From CAZKWG01 sp964615375 (lineage in GTDB: Bacteria > Myxococcota_A > UBA796 > CAZKWG01): 64,000 nt of DNA. The notes beneath the pieces were generated by a model. It did not search any database and had not been told where the DNA came from. It saw only the letters and a program-made list of their open reading frames with translations. The position numbers were made by a program, and so were the translations under genes. The stretch covers positions 1-64,000 of the forward strand of contig CAZTOW010000026.1 in the NCBI GenBank assembly GCA_964615375.1, read 5' to 3'. Below, in pieces: positions 50,878 through 59,346 of the stretch (within the stretch, counting starts at the first letter, position 1; each line of letters opens with the position of its first letter).

Positions 50878-53800
50878 GGCTGCACCTCAGGCGTGGGCGA
50901 GGGGGTGGTCGGGGCCGGCGCGGGGGTGGGGGCCGGGGCGGGGGGCGGGGAGGCGGGCGCCTCCTTCTTCGGCAGGTCCAGCGCGCCCGCGGTGGGCACG
51001 ATGTTGCTGTCGCCCGTCCCGCGGATCTCCACCTTCTCCGGCGAGTAATTCTGCGGGTCGCGCTCCGAGAGCGCCGCGAGCGCCTTGGCCTGCCACTCCG
51101 ACCAGCGCTTCTCCTGCGTGGCCAGCTCCAGCACGGAGATGAGGCGGGCCTTGCCCTTGTCCTCGACCGGGAGCCGGATCTTGTCCAGCTCGGGGATGAA
51201 GATGTCGTTGCACTGGAACTCGTTGAATTCCTTGGGGCACGGCACCTTGTAGACGATGTCGGCGAAGACGTAGTGGCCCTCTCCCTGGATGTACAGGGCG
51301 GCGGACGAGTACTCGAAGTCCTTGTAGGTGTCGATGAAGGCCAGGGTCTCGACGATGAGCTTCTCCAGCGCGGCCTTCTTCTCCTCGATGACCTTCAGGT
51401 TCTTCTCGTCGTCCTTGGAGAACTGGTAGACCTTGAGCGAGTCCGCCATGGCCTGCAGGCGGCGGAACTCGTAGCTGGCGGCGTAGTGGCGGCCCGCCTG
51501 GCCCACCTTGCCGGTGGGCGCGAGCCGCTTGTAGGCGGCGGCGAGGTCGGACCAGGCCTTCTCCGAGGCCCGCGCGTTGCCCGCCTTGTCCGCGAACACC
51601 GCGAGCTCGTGCCAGGCCTCCATGGCGTGGTCGGGGTTCTCCTCGGGGTAGGCCTTCAGATAGCGGCCGTAGAAGGCGGAGGCCGCGCTGTCGCTGACCA
51701 GCTTCCACTGCTGGCCCGCCAGGAACATGACCTGCTCGGCGTCCGACTGCTTCGGGTACTCCCGCGCGTAGCGCTCCAGCAGCTTCGCCGCGCCCTCGTG
51801 GTCACCCTGGCCGATGCGCAGGAAGCCGGCGTTGTAGATGGCTGTCGGCGCGTCGGCGAATTTCGGGAAGTTGCGGACCAGGGTCTCGTAGTAGCGGACC
51901 GACTTGTCCAGCTCCAGCACCGCCGAGTAGTTGTTGGCGATGCGGAAGAAGAGGACCGCGGAGCGCTCGTCCGTCGGGTAGAGGTTGACGTACTCCTCGA
52001 AGAGCCGGTTGGCCTCGTCCACGCGCCCGATGATGTCGTAGCTGTTGGCCGCGTTGTAGTGCGCGTCCTTCAGGTACTTGGACTTCGGGAACTCCTTCAT
52101 GAAGGCGATGAAGGCCTCGGCCGCGCTGGCGCGATCCTTGTCGATGAGCTCGACGGCCATGTTGAAGGCCGCCTGCTCCTGGAGGTTCTTGAGGCCCTCG
52201 ACCCTCGTGGCGGTCTCCTTCGAGCCCGAGCCCAGGTTCATCGAGCCGTACTTGCCCGAGTACTGCCGGACCATCGCCAGGTTCTCTTCCTCGGCGTAGG
52301 TGTCGACCATGAGCGAGGCGCTGTAGGCCGCCTCGTCCCGCCGCGGCCAGGTGTCGATGATCTTCTCGAAGCGCGGGCGGGCCTCGTCGTAGTGCCCGTA
52401 GTTGAAGTAGATCTGGGCCGGCAGGTAGGCCAGCGCCGGGCGGAACTGCTCGAGCGCGTCGGCGTAGTCCTGGTCGGTGAACTGCGCCGCGACCAGCTCG
52501 TCGGCCACCTCGATGAACTTCTTGTGGTCCTCGTCGATGGTCCAGACGATCCGCTCCTTGCCGCTGGCCAGGGCGATCTTGCGCTCCTCCACCGCGTCGG
52601 GCGGCCGGGTCTCCACCGCGCCGTACTTCTGCGTCAGCATCTCCCGGCGCACCTGCATGAGCTGCCAGAGCGAGCTGTCGTGGTAGGGGTGGTCCTTGGC
52701 CTTGAGCAGCTGGACGTAGACGTCCTCGGCCTCGGGCAGCTTGCCCGTCTTCTGGAGCACCGTCGCCAGGTAGGACTGGATCTCGTAGTAGTCGTTGGCG
52801 AAGGGGAAGCGGTCCAGGTAGCTCTGGTAGAGCTCGGCGGCCTTGCCGTAGCTGTCCTTGATCGACTTCTGGATGTCCTCGCCCGACGCATAGGGGAGAC
52901 CCAGGATGGCCGCCGCGACCTTCGCGTCCTTCTCCTCGGAGGCCTTGTCGGCGATCTCGTGGTAGTTCGTCGCGACCGTGGCCAGCGACTCCTCGATGTA
53001 GCCGCGGGCCTTGTCCAGCGCGTCCGGGTCGCTGCGGTTGGCCGCGGCCCAGCTCGAGCTCTCGTTGTACTGCTCGTTGAGCACCAGGAGCGCCTGCCGG
53101 GCCTTCTCGACGTTCGGCGGCTGCATGGTGACGTTGATCTGAGCGATCTGGCGCTGGTAGGTCGGGTTCTCCGGGTCGTCCGGCCACTGCTTCTGGATGA
53201 AGTCCAGGGTAGCGATGGCCTCCTCGTAGCGCGCCTGCTGGATGAGCACCTCGGCGAGGCGCTTGACGATCTTGATCTCGTACTCGCGCTCGCCGCGCTG
53301 CTCGAAGAAGGAGCGCGCCACGCTCAGCGGCGAGGGCTTCGCGCCCAGCGCGGGGTCCCAGCCCTCCGACGAGCGGTCGGCGAGGTCCGAGAACGAGATC
53401 GCCATGTACTGGATGGCCTCGGGCGCGGTGGAGGACTCCTTGCCCGTGTTCTTGAGGTTCTCCTCGGACCAGTCGAGCAGATCGGCGAAGAGGCCCAGCG
53501 CGTGCTGATACTCGGCGGGCGTCGTGGCCTTGCGGTAGTAGGACCAGGCGAGCTTGTACAAGCCCTTGTCGTAGCGCTCGCCCTCTTTGCCCTCGTCCAC
53601 GACCCGCTGGTAGTGGACGATGGCCTGGTCGAGGTCGTCCTGGTTGAAGTAGTACTCGCCGAGGCGCAGGTTCGCGTCCGCGGCGAAGCGGCTCTTCGGG
53701 AAATTGTCCACGAGGGCCGCGTACATGTCGCGGCTCTCCTCGAGGTCGTACTGCAGCGCCTGATCGCGGCCCAGGCAGAACCCGAGCATGTAGTAGGCGC

Positions 53801-54344
53801 CGTCTGCGTACTTGTAGTTCGGGTAGTCGGTGATGATCCGGCGGTAGAGCGCGACCGACTTCGTGTAGTCCTCGGACGGCGGCAGCGGCACGTCCATGGT
53901 CGCCAGGTCGATGGTCTCGAGCAGCTTGCTGTGCTCCTTCGAGGCCAGGAGGTACTCCTCCTCGGCGACCTCGAAGTAGAGCTCACCCAGCCGGAACATG
54001 ACGTGCGGCGTATACTCGCCCGCCGGATAGCGGGCCAGGAAGGACTCGAACTTGCTGATGGATCCGTCGCGGAGCTCCGCCTCCCGCTCCACGAGGTCGC
54101 CGAGCGTCTGGGCGTAGCCGGCCCGCAGCGCCTCGCGCTCCTGGGCCTCCCACACGTCGGCGTAGAGGCGCGCCTCCTGGTTGAAGTCCTTCATCCGGTC
54201 GGAGAAGCGATCCACCGTCTCCTTGAACGCGGCCATCTCGGCCTCGTTGACCGGAGCGTCCTCGACCGTGGGCTCCGCGCTGGCCGCGAGGGTGGTGCCC
54301 AGGGGCAGCAGGAGCGCCAGCAGCGTGATCATGCGCGAAGACAA
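50874..54344 (-). CDS. GltD-like giant periplasmic TPR protein
   Basis: A 1156-residue exported protein with signal (ITLLALLLPLGTTLAASA). Nearly the whole mature chain is TPR-type helix pairs spaced about 34-40 residues (YTPHVMFRLGELYFEVAEEEY, ADANLRLGEYYFNQDDLDQAI, LKDAHYNAANSYDIIGRVDEA), ending in a Pro/Ala-rich tail of about 40 residues. The size and repeats match the GltD/AgnA component of the Myxococcus Glt gene set. TTG 54344 is favoured because CCAGGAG lies at a good distance; ATG 54332 lacks one. The gene overlaps the next by ATGA. Confidence 0.85.
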   Translation of the reverse strand: MSSRMITLLALLLPLGTTLAASAEPTVEDAPVNEAEMAAFKETVDRFSDRMKDFNQEARLYADVWEAQEREALRAGYAQTLGDLVEREAELRDGSISKFESFLARYPAGEYTPHVMFRLGELYFEVAEEEYLLASKEHSKLLETIDLATMDVPLPPSEDYTKSVALYRRIITDYPNYKYADGAYYMLGFCLGRDQALQYDLEESRDMYAALVDNFPKSRFAADANLRLGEYYFNQDDLDQAIVHYQRVVDEGKEGERYDKGLYKLAWSYYRKATTPAEYQHALGLFADLLDWSEENLKNTGKESSTAPEAIQYMAISFSDLADRSSEGWDPALGAKPSPLSVARSFFEQRGEREYEIKIVKRLAEVLIQQARYEEAIATLDFIQKQWPDDPENPTYQRQIAQINVTMQPPNVEKARQALLVLNEQYNESSSWAAANRSDPDALDKARGYIEESLATVATNYHEIADKASEEKDAKVAAAILGLPYASGEDIQKSIKDSYGKAAELYQSYLDRFPFANDYYEIQSYLATVLQKTGKLPEAEDVYVQLLKAKDHPYHDSSLWQLMQVRREMLTQKYGAVETRPPDAVEERKIALASGKERIVWTIDEDHKKFIEVADELVAAQFTDQDYADALEQFRPALAYLPAQIYFNYGHYDEARPRFEKIIDTWPRRDEAAYSASLMVDTYAEEENLAMVRQYSGKYGSMNLGSGSKETATRVEGLKNLQEQAAFNMAVELIDKDRASAAEAFIAFMKEFPKSKYLKDAHYNAANSYDIIGRVDEANRLFEEYVNLYPTDERSAVLFFRIANNYSAVLELDKSVRYYETLVRNFPKFADAPTAIYNAGFLRIGQGDHEGAAKLLERYAREYPKQSDAEQVMFLAGQQWKLVSDSAASAFYGRYLKAYPEENPDHAMEAWHELAVFADKAGNARASEKAWSDLAAAYKRLAPTGKVGQAGRHYAASYEFRRLQAMADSLKVYQFSKDDEKNLKVIEEKKAALEKLIVETLAFIDTYKDFEYSSAALYIQGEGHYVFADIVYKVPCPKEFNEFQCNDIFIPELDKIRLPVEDKGKARLISVLELATQEKRWSEWQAKALAALSERDPQNYSPEKVEIRGTGDSNIVPTAGALDLPKKEAPASPPPAPAPTPAPAPTTPSPTPEVQP

Positions 54345-54348
54345 GGCG

Positions 54349-56673
54349 TTACTCCTGGAGCTTCTGCCGGACGACGTCGAAGCGGGCCTCCAGCTCGGCC
54401 TCGCGCGCCGCCCGCTCCTTCTGGACGCGGACGATCTCCTCGCTCACGAGGGTCTGCTGGAGCCAGTAGACGTCGACGATGCCCTTGTCGGCCTGGAGCA
54501 CCGTGTTCGAGAAGGCGTCCTCGAGGGCGTCGAAGCCGCGGCGGGTAGCCTGGGCGGCCAGCCCGTCCGCCTGCAGCCGGGCCTCGGAGAGCTCGGACGC
54601 GCTGCGGGCGAGCTCCGCGGTCTCCTTGGCGAGCCGGATCTTGAGCTGCTCCAGCTCGCGCTTCTCGGCGACGCTGAGGTTGGAGAGCGCGCTCTTCGCC
54701 TGGCTGTCGACGGAGACCACGCGCGCCCAGAGATCGTCGCTCTGGCGGAAGAAGGGGTTGTTGTCCGCCCCCGGCACCTGATCGCGGAGCGTGGCCAGCC
54801 GGGAGTGGATACCCTGGTAGCTGGAGCGGAGCCGGGCCTGCGGGGACTGGTCGGTCTCGCGGTCCGGCTGCACGTAGGTCAGCACGCGCCGCCGCGTGGC
54901 CCCGCTGCTCAGGCGGTCGAGCGCCTGGCTGGCGGTCAGCAGGTCGGCGTCGATCTGCTCGAGCGAGGCGCGCACGAAGCGCACGTCCGCGGACGAGAGC
55001 CGCGACTCGTTCTCCTTGAGCAGGCGCCGGCCGGCGGTGGCCTCCACCTGGAGGTTCTGGACCAGCTCGGTGAGCCGGAAGGCCAGCGCCTGAACCTCGC
55101 GCACCTGGGCGTCGTAGACCATGAGGGCGTCCTGGGACTCGGTGGCCCCGGCCTGCATCTCGTTGGCCGCGCTTCGGGCGTTCTCCCAGTCGCGCTGGAT
55201 GGTCTCCACCTGGCTGGCGACCGATCCACCCTTCTGAGCGAGCCAGGCCATCTCGGCCTCGAGGATGCGGCCCTGGAGGCGCAGGCCCTCGTCGCGGATC
55301 CCCTCGAGCTCCCGCCGGCCCTTGCTGAAGGTGCCGATGGACTCGCTGCCGCCCATGATCACGCTCTCCAGCTCCTCGACCACCGCCTGGGCGTAGGCGA
55401 GGTCCGCGCTCTCCTCGTCGAGGCGGTGGCGCAGCTCGATGGAGCGCGACACGCCCTCGTCCTGGAGCAGCATCTCCACGGCGTACTCGGGCAGCACGTC
55501 GAAGCCCATCTCCAGCGCCCGCGCCTCGGACAGGCGGGTGAAGTACTCGCCCGCCTCCTCGCGGCTCGCCTCGATCTCGCGGATGCGGGACTGGATGGGG
55601 GAGAACTGCTCGACCACGGACTCGTAGGTGCGCTGGGCCTCGTCGTAGCGGTCCTGCTTCATGCTGAGGTGCCCGCCGATGAGCTTGAGCTGCACGGCGT
55701 AGCGATGGTCGGGGAAGGCGACGAGGAAGATGTCGATCTGGTCTCGCGCCGCCGACCACTTCTCCTGCTTGATGAAGGTCCAGACGAGCTCGTAGAGCTT
55801 GTCGGCGAAGTACCTGGAGGTGGGCGGGATGAGCTCGTAGTAGGAGGTGGCCTGCAGGTAGTCGCCGACCTCGTAGTACACGCGGCCCAGCGCCAGGCGG
55901 GCCAGCTCGAGCACCTCGCGATCCTCCGCCGTCAAGGCCGGCACCGTGAGGATCTGCTGGAACTGGCTGATGGCCGCCGGGTAGTCACCCTCCTGGGCCA
56001 GGATGGTCCCGTGGATGTAGCGGGCCCGCGCGTACCAGGGCCCCTGCGAGAGCTCCGACAGCAGGGACTTGGCCTGCACCGTCTGACCCTGGCGCCAGAA
56101 GCCCTTGGCCACCGTGTACTTGACCTGATCGCTGGCCGCGACCATGCCCGAGGCGATGTAGCGCCGGTAGATCTCGTCGAAGCGCTCCCGGTCTTCGAGG
56201 ATGCCGTAGATCTCGATCTGGCGACGAACGGCGTCCGCGAAGAAGGGGTGCGAGGCCCCCTGGTCCACGATGACCTGGAAGCTCTGGGCCGCGATCACGT
56301 AGTTCCGAAGCTCGAACAGGCTCTCACCCAGGTACCACTGGCAGTCCTGCTGGAGGGCCGGGTCCGTGAGCGCCTGGGACTCGACGAGCGCGAAGAAGGC
56401 GTTGGCCGAGGTCTCGTACTGACCCACCATGAAGCGGTAGAGGGCGTCGCTGTAGCGCCGACGAGCCTCCTCCGGCCCGATGAGCCCGCGCTGCCGGGTG
56501 AAGTCCGCCGAGAGCCGCGCCACGTCGGCCTCGATCTTGGAGACCCGCTCCGCCGCCGCCTGCAGATCGTCCTGGGGCGTGGACGCGGCGAAGGCCGTCC
56601 CGCCCGCGAGCGCGAGCAGAGCGAGGATCCTGGCTCCGAAGCTGCGTGGGCGCCTACTGCTCACCGCCGCCAT
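54349..56673 (-). CDS. GltC-like TPR and coiled-coil periplasmic protein
   Basis: A 774-residue exported protein (signal ARILALLALAGGTAFAA). Residues 40-350 hold TPR-like repeats (ALYRFMVGQYETSANAFFALV, YEVGDYLQATSYYELI, HLSMKQDRYDEAQRTYESVV). Residues 380-770 are long coiled coil with heptads (LEQLKIRLAKETAELARSAS). Size, TPR content and position fit GltC of the gliding cluster, although family assignment is by pattern only. ATG 56673 overlaps the upstream gene by 20 nt; GTG 56664 is another possible start. It is followed 4 bp later by the GltD-like gene. Confidence 0.8.
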   Translation of the reverse strand: MAAVSSRRPRSFGARILALLALAGGTAFAASTPQDDLQAAAERVSKIEADVARLSADFTRQRGLIGPEEARRRYSDALYRFMVGQYETSANAFFALVESQALTDPALQQDCQWYLGESLFELRNYVIAAQSFQVIVDQGASHPFFADAVRRQIEIYGILEDRERFDEIYRRYIASGMVAASDQVKYTVAKGFWRQGQTVQAKSLLSELSQGPWYARARYIHGTILAQEGDYPAAISQFQQILTVPALTAEDREVLELARLALGRVYYEVGDYLQATSYYELIPPTSRYFADKLYELVWTFIKQEKWSAARDQIDIFLVAFPDHRYAVQLKLIGGHLSMKQDRYDEAQRTYESVVEQFSPIQSRIREIEASREEAGEYFTRLSEARALEMGFDVLPEYAVEMLLQDEGVSRSIELRHRLDEESADLAYAQAVVEELESVIMGGSESIGTFSKGRRELEGIRDEGLRLQGRILEAEMAWLAQKGGSVASQVETIQRDWENARSAANEMQAGATESQDALMVYDAQVREVQALAFRLTELVQNLQVEATAGRRLLKENESRLSSADVRFVRASLEQIDADLLTASQALDRLSSGATRRRVLTYVQPDRETDQSPQARLRSSYQGIHSRLATLRDQVPGADNNPFFRQSDDLWARVVSVDSQAKSALSNLSVAEKRELEQLKIRLAKETAELARSASELSEARLQADGLAAQATRRGFDALEDAFSNTVLQADKGIVDVYWLQQTLVSEEIVRVQKERAAREAELEARFDVVRQKLQE

Positions 56674-57319
56674 CCTGCCGCGTGCACCGGGTCTCGAAGG
56701 CCACGTTCGGCCGCTCGGTGAACGAGCGCCCGAGCCCGCGCTGCTTCTCCAGGACCACCTTGACCTGGCAGCTCTTCCCCTCCTCCGCGGTAAACGTGGA
56801 GTTGGCCTTGAAGCTGACCTGGTACTTCTCGACGTACTTGAAGATCCCGTAGCCGTTGCCCCGGAGACGCACGTTCAGGGTGAGGACGTGGTCGCCCGGC
56901 GGCACCGCGCCCTCGAAGACCTTGAACTCCTTGCTCTCGTCGAGCGAGCCCTCGGGGTCGGTCTTGGAGAACTTGCTCTGGCCGTCCAGGAAATAGGAGA
57001 GCGACTCCACGGAGTACGCGTTCCCGAGCTGGTTCACGTGCCAGATCGTGGCGTTCGAGCCCGTGGACGAGCCCTGGATGACGATCTCCTTGAGGAGCTG
57101 GAGGGTGGCCTTGGAGCGGAAGACGCGCTCCTTGAGGCCGTTGACCTCCTCCTCGATGGAGCGGAGCTCCCGGTTGAAGCTCGCCTCGGGGGTGGCGCTG
57201 ACGCTCGCGGTGGCCTCTTCGGATGCGCCCTCGTCTTGCGCGAGACCAGGCGATCCGGCCATCAGGAGCAGAGCGCTCGCGGCCAGGATGATCGACTTCA
57301 CCGATGTACGGGTCTGCAC
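56654..57319 (-). CDS. Periplasmic beta-sandwich protein, first gene of the Glt-like cluster
   Basis: A 221-residue exported protein with signal SVKSIILAASALLLMAGSPGLAQ. A short coiled coil (NRELRSIEEEVNGLKERVF) precedes a beta-rich part (SSTGSNATIWHVNQLGNAYSVES, VPPGDHVLTLNVRLRGNGYGIFKY) with two cysteines. GTG 57319 is chosen because GGGGAGA lies upstream at good spacing and it opens the signal; the longer frame to 57508 lacks support. Related proteins near Glt genes in myxobacteria have been misnamed dihydrolipoamide acetyltransferase (from memory); no lipoyl motif is present. It leads the eight-gene run and follows the candidate promoter. Confidence 0.7.
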   Translation of the reverse strand: MQTRTSVKSIILAASALLLMAGSPGLAQDEGASEEATASVSATPEASFNRELRSIEEEVNGLKERVFRSKATLQLLKEIVIQGSSTGSNATIWHVNQLGNAYSVESLSYFLDGQSKFSKTDPEGSLDESKEFKVFEGAVPPGDHVLTLNVRLRGNGYGIFKYVEKYQVSFKANSTFTAEEGKSCQVKVVLEKQRGLGRSFTERPNVAFETRCTRQDGGGEQ

Positions 57320-57412
57320 CGCAACTCTCCCCTTGGTTTTCGTCCTCACCGAGGCCGTGCCCGCCCCGCGCCCACCCTCTCGGGCGGCCCGCGGTCGAGG
57401 AGGCCCGAGGGC

Positions 57413-57441
57413 GTAATACACCCGAACCGGACAGCGCGCAA
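57413..57441 (-). promoter_or_regulatory. Candidate promoter of the Glt/TolQR-like operon
   Basis: Reading the minus strand: TTGCGC (57441-57436), 17-bp spacer, TATTAC (57418-57413), about 94 bp before the first GTG. It is the only AT-leaning spot between dacB and the operon. Confidence 0.4.
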
Positions 57442-57521
57442 AGATTCCTTTACCACATCGAGCCCGTGCCCAGCGCTTCTGTGGGGGCGCTTTACCCGGA
57501 GTTGACATCCCTCCGTGGCGC

Positions 57522-59090
57522 TCAAGGCGCCTCAGCGGAGGCCGCCTCCTCGTCCGTGGTCGCCGGAGGCGTGCCCGCGGGAGGCGTGGCCTCCGCCTGC
57601 GTGGCGTCGAAGCTGATGATCGCCTCCCCGAAGCGCTCGATGAGGCGCTTGATGGGCCAGGAAGAGCTCCCCAGCTCGTTGGCCAGGAGCGCGAAGGCGT
57701 AGACCTCTCCGTCCCCGCCGTCGACGACCCCGGCGAGGCAGAAGACCCCGTTGAGGCTCCCCGTCTTCCCGCGCAGCTTGCCCGCCTCGTCCTCGTCGCG
57801 GAAGCGCGCCCACAGCGTGCCGTCCACGCCGCCGATGGCCATGCTGGACAGGAACTCGTAGCCGACCTTGTGATCCCCGTACATATCCAGGATCACCGCC
57901 GTGATCACGCTGGGCGGCACGATGATCTCCCGGGAGAGCCCGCTGCCGTTGACCAGCTTGAAGGTGTCCGGGGAGAGGCCGATGGAGACCAGATAGTCCT
58001 GGATGAGGGACACGCCCTTCGCCGTGGTCCCCGGCGCGCCGCGCACGGTGGCGCCCACGGCCCGGAGCACCTGCTCGGCCATGAAGTTGCTGGAGTGTTT
58101 GTTCATGTCCGCCAGCACCGTGGCCAGCGGCGGGGAGTCGAGGTGGACCAGGCGCACGGCGTCCTTGGGCGTCAGGCCCTGGACATAGCGACCCTTCACC
58201 TTGACCTTCCGCTCCTCCATCACGCCCCGGAAGACGGAGATGAAGTGGGCGAGCGGATCGGCGACCGTGCGGTACTCGCGCTCGACCCCCGCGTCCAGCG
58301 GGATCTCCCCCCGGATGGTGAACTTCACCATCGTGGGGTCCTCCTCGTCGAGCTCGCGATCGATGCGCAGCCAGCGGCGCCCGCCCGCCCGGGTGGTCAG
58401 GGCCTGGTTGTCGATCTCCACCACCGAGACCGGGGTGTCGAGCTGCGCCCGCGCGGGCTGCCCCACCGCGGTCCCCGGCCCGATGACCAGGCAGGCGGTG
58501 TTGTAGTTGACCGAGAGCGCGGAGAGCGGCGCGAAGTAGGACGGGCCGTTCTGGATGTCCACGTCCTTGTTCCAGCCCGGGATGATCGCCGAGTCCTGGA
58601 AGAAGCTGTCGTCGAAGATGATGTTCCCGTCGATCGTGTTCACGCCGAGCAGCTGCAGGTCCGCGACCATGCGCCACAGCTTCTCCACGACCAGCGTGGG
58701 ATCTCCGCCCCCCTTCACGTACAGGTTGCCCTGGAGCACGCCCTCGGGCGTGATCTTCGCGTCCTCCTCCGTCATGAAGTCGGTGGAGAAGCGCCAGGCG
58801 GGCCCGAGGTTGCGGAGCGCCGTCGCCGTGGTCAGCAGCTTCATGACCGAGGCGGGCTGCATGGGGCGGTCCGCCTGGTAGCCGAAGGCCTCCTCCCCGG
58901 TGCGCACGTTCACCACCTGCATGCCGATGACCGCGTCCTTGAAGAGGCGATCCTCGGTCAGCGGCTGGAGGACCGCGGCCAGAGGCGAGGTGGGGACCTC
59001 CGCGGCGACGGGCGCCGGGCTGGAGGTGGCCTCCCCAGCTCCCGCGACGGAGAGGGGGGTGAGGAGGGCGAGGAGGAGGGCGAGGATCAT
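57522..59090 (-). CDS. dacB: D-alanyl-D-alanine carboxypeptidase/endopeptidase (PBP4, S13)
   Basis: A 522-residue penicillin-binding protein of class C type 4 that trims or cuts D-Ala-containing peptidoglycan cross-links. Signal MILALLLALLTPLSVAGAGE. The catalytic motifs are SVMK (Ser81, Lys84), SSN in NKHSSNFMAEQVL and KTG in LRGKTGSLNG. The large insert between the first two motifs fits S13 rather than S11/S12. The C-terminus is Ala/Pro/Thr/Glu-rich. ATG 59090 opens the signal peptide; longer readings up to 59348 do not. It is on the same strand as the downstream Glt-like operon, 203 bp away, and divergent from the SppA fusion. Confidence 0.94.
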   Translation of the reverse strand: MILALLLALLTPLSVAGAGEATSSPAPVAAEVPTSPLAAVLQPLTEDRLFKDAVIGMQVVNVRTGEEAFGYQADRPMQPASVMKLLTTATALRNLGPAWRFSTDFMTEEDAKITPEGVLQGNLYVKGGGDPTLVVEKLWRMVADLQLLGVNTIDGNIIFDDSFFQDSAIIPGWNKDVDIQNGPSYFAPLSALSVNYNTACLVIGPGTAVGQPARAQLDTPVSVVEIDNQALTTRAGGRRWLRIDRELDEEDPTMVKFTIRGEIPLDAGVEREYRTVADPLAHFISVFRGVMEERKVKVKGRYVQGLTPKDAVRLVHLDSPPLATVLADMNKHSSNFMAEQVLRAVGATVRGAPGTTAKGVSLIQDYLVSIGLSPDTFKLVNGSGLSREIIVPPSVITAVILDMYGDHKVGYEFLSSMAIGGVDGTLWARFRDEDEAGKLRGKTGSLNGVFCLAGVVDGGDGEVYAFALLANELGSSSWPIKRLIERFGEAIISFDATQAEATPPAGTPPATTDEEAASAEAP

Positions 59091-59346
59091 GAAGGGTCCC
59101 CGGAGGCGGGCGCGTGGGCACAAGGTAGCCCGGCGCGAGGGCGGGCGGGACGGGAAGCGCGCGTGCAGGACAAGCGTGGCCCGTTTCCGGCGAAGGATCA
59201 AGGTCGGCCGCGCACGCTGAGGCCAGACCTCGAAGATACTGTAGGGTCTCTCTTGACACCGCACGGCGCGCCGCCATTCACGCGGCGTGACAAGGTCCCC
59301 CGGCCATGGCAAAGAGGCTCTGGACCCCGCGTCCCTGGAGCCCCTC
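59091..59346. promoter_or_regulatory. 256-bp divergent region between dacB and the SppA fusion
   Basis: On the plus strand, a perfect TTGACA at 59253-59258 is followed 17 bp later by a poor -10 (ATTCAC), with a 10-bp palindrome CGGCGCGCCG (59264-59273) in the spacer. On the minus strand TATCTT is the best -10-like element for dacB, without a clear -35. No gene or RNA is evident. Confidence 0.3.

Noticed and set aside
51273..54548. Long open frame of over 1000 codons on the plus strand opposite the GltD-like gene
   Set aside because: It is antisense to a clear TPR protein; its translation is Val/Leu/Gly/Arg-rich without domains, a typical effect of high GC third positions.
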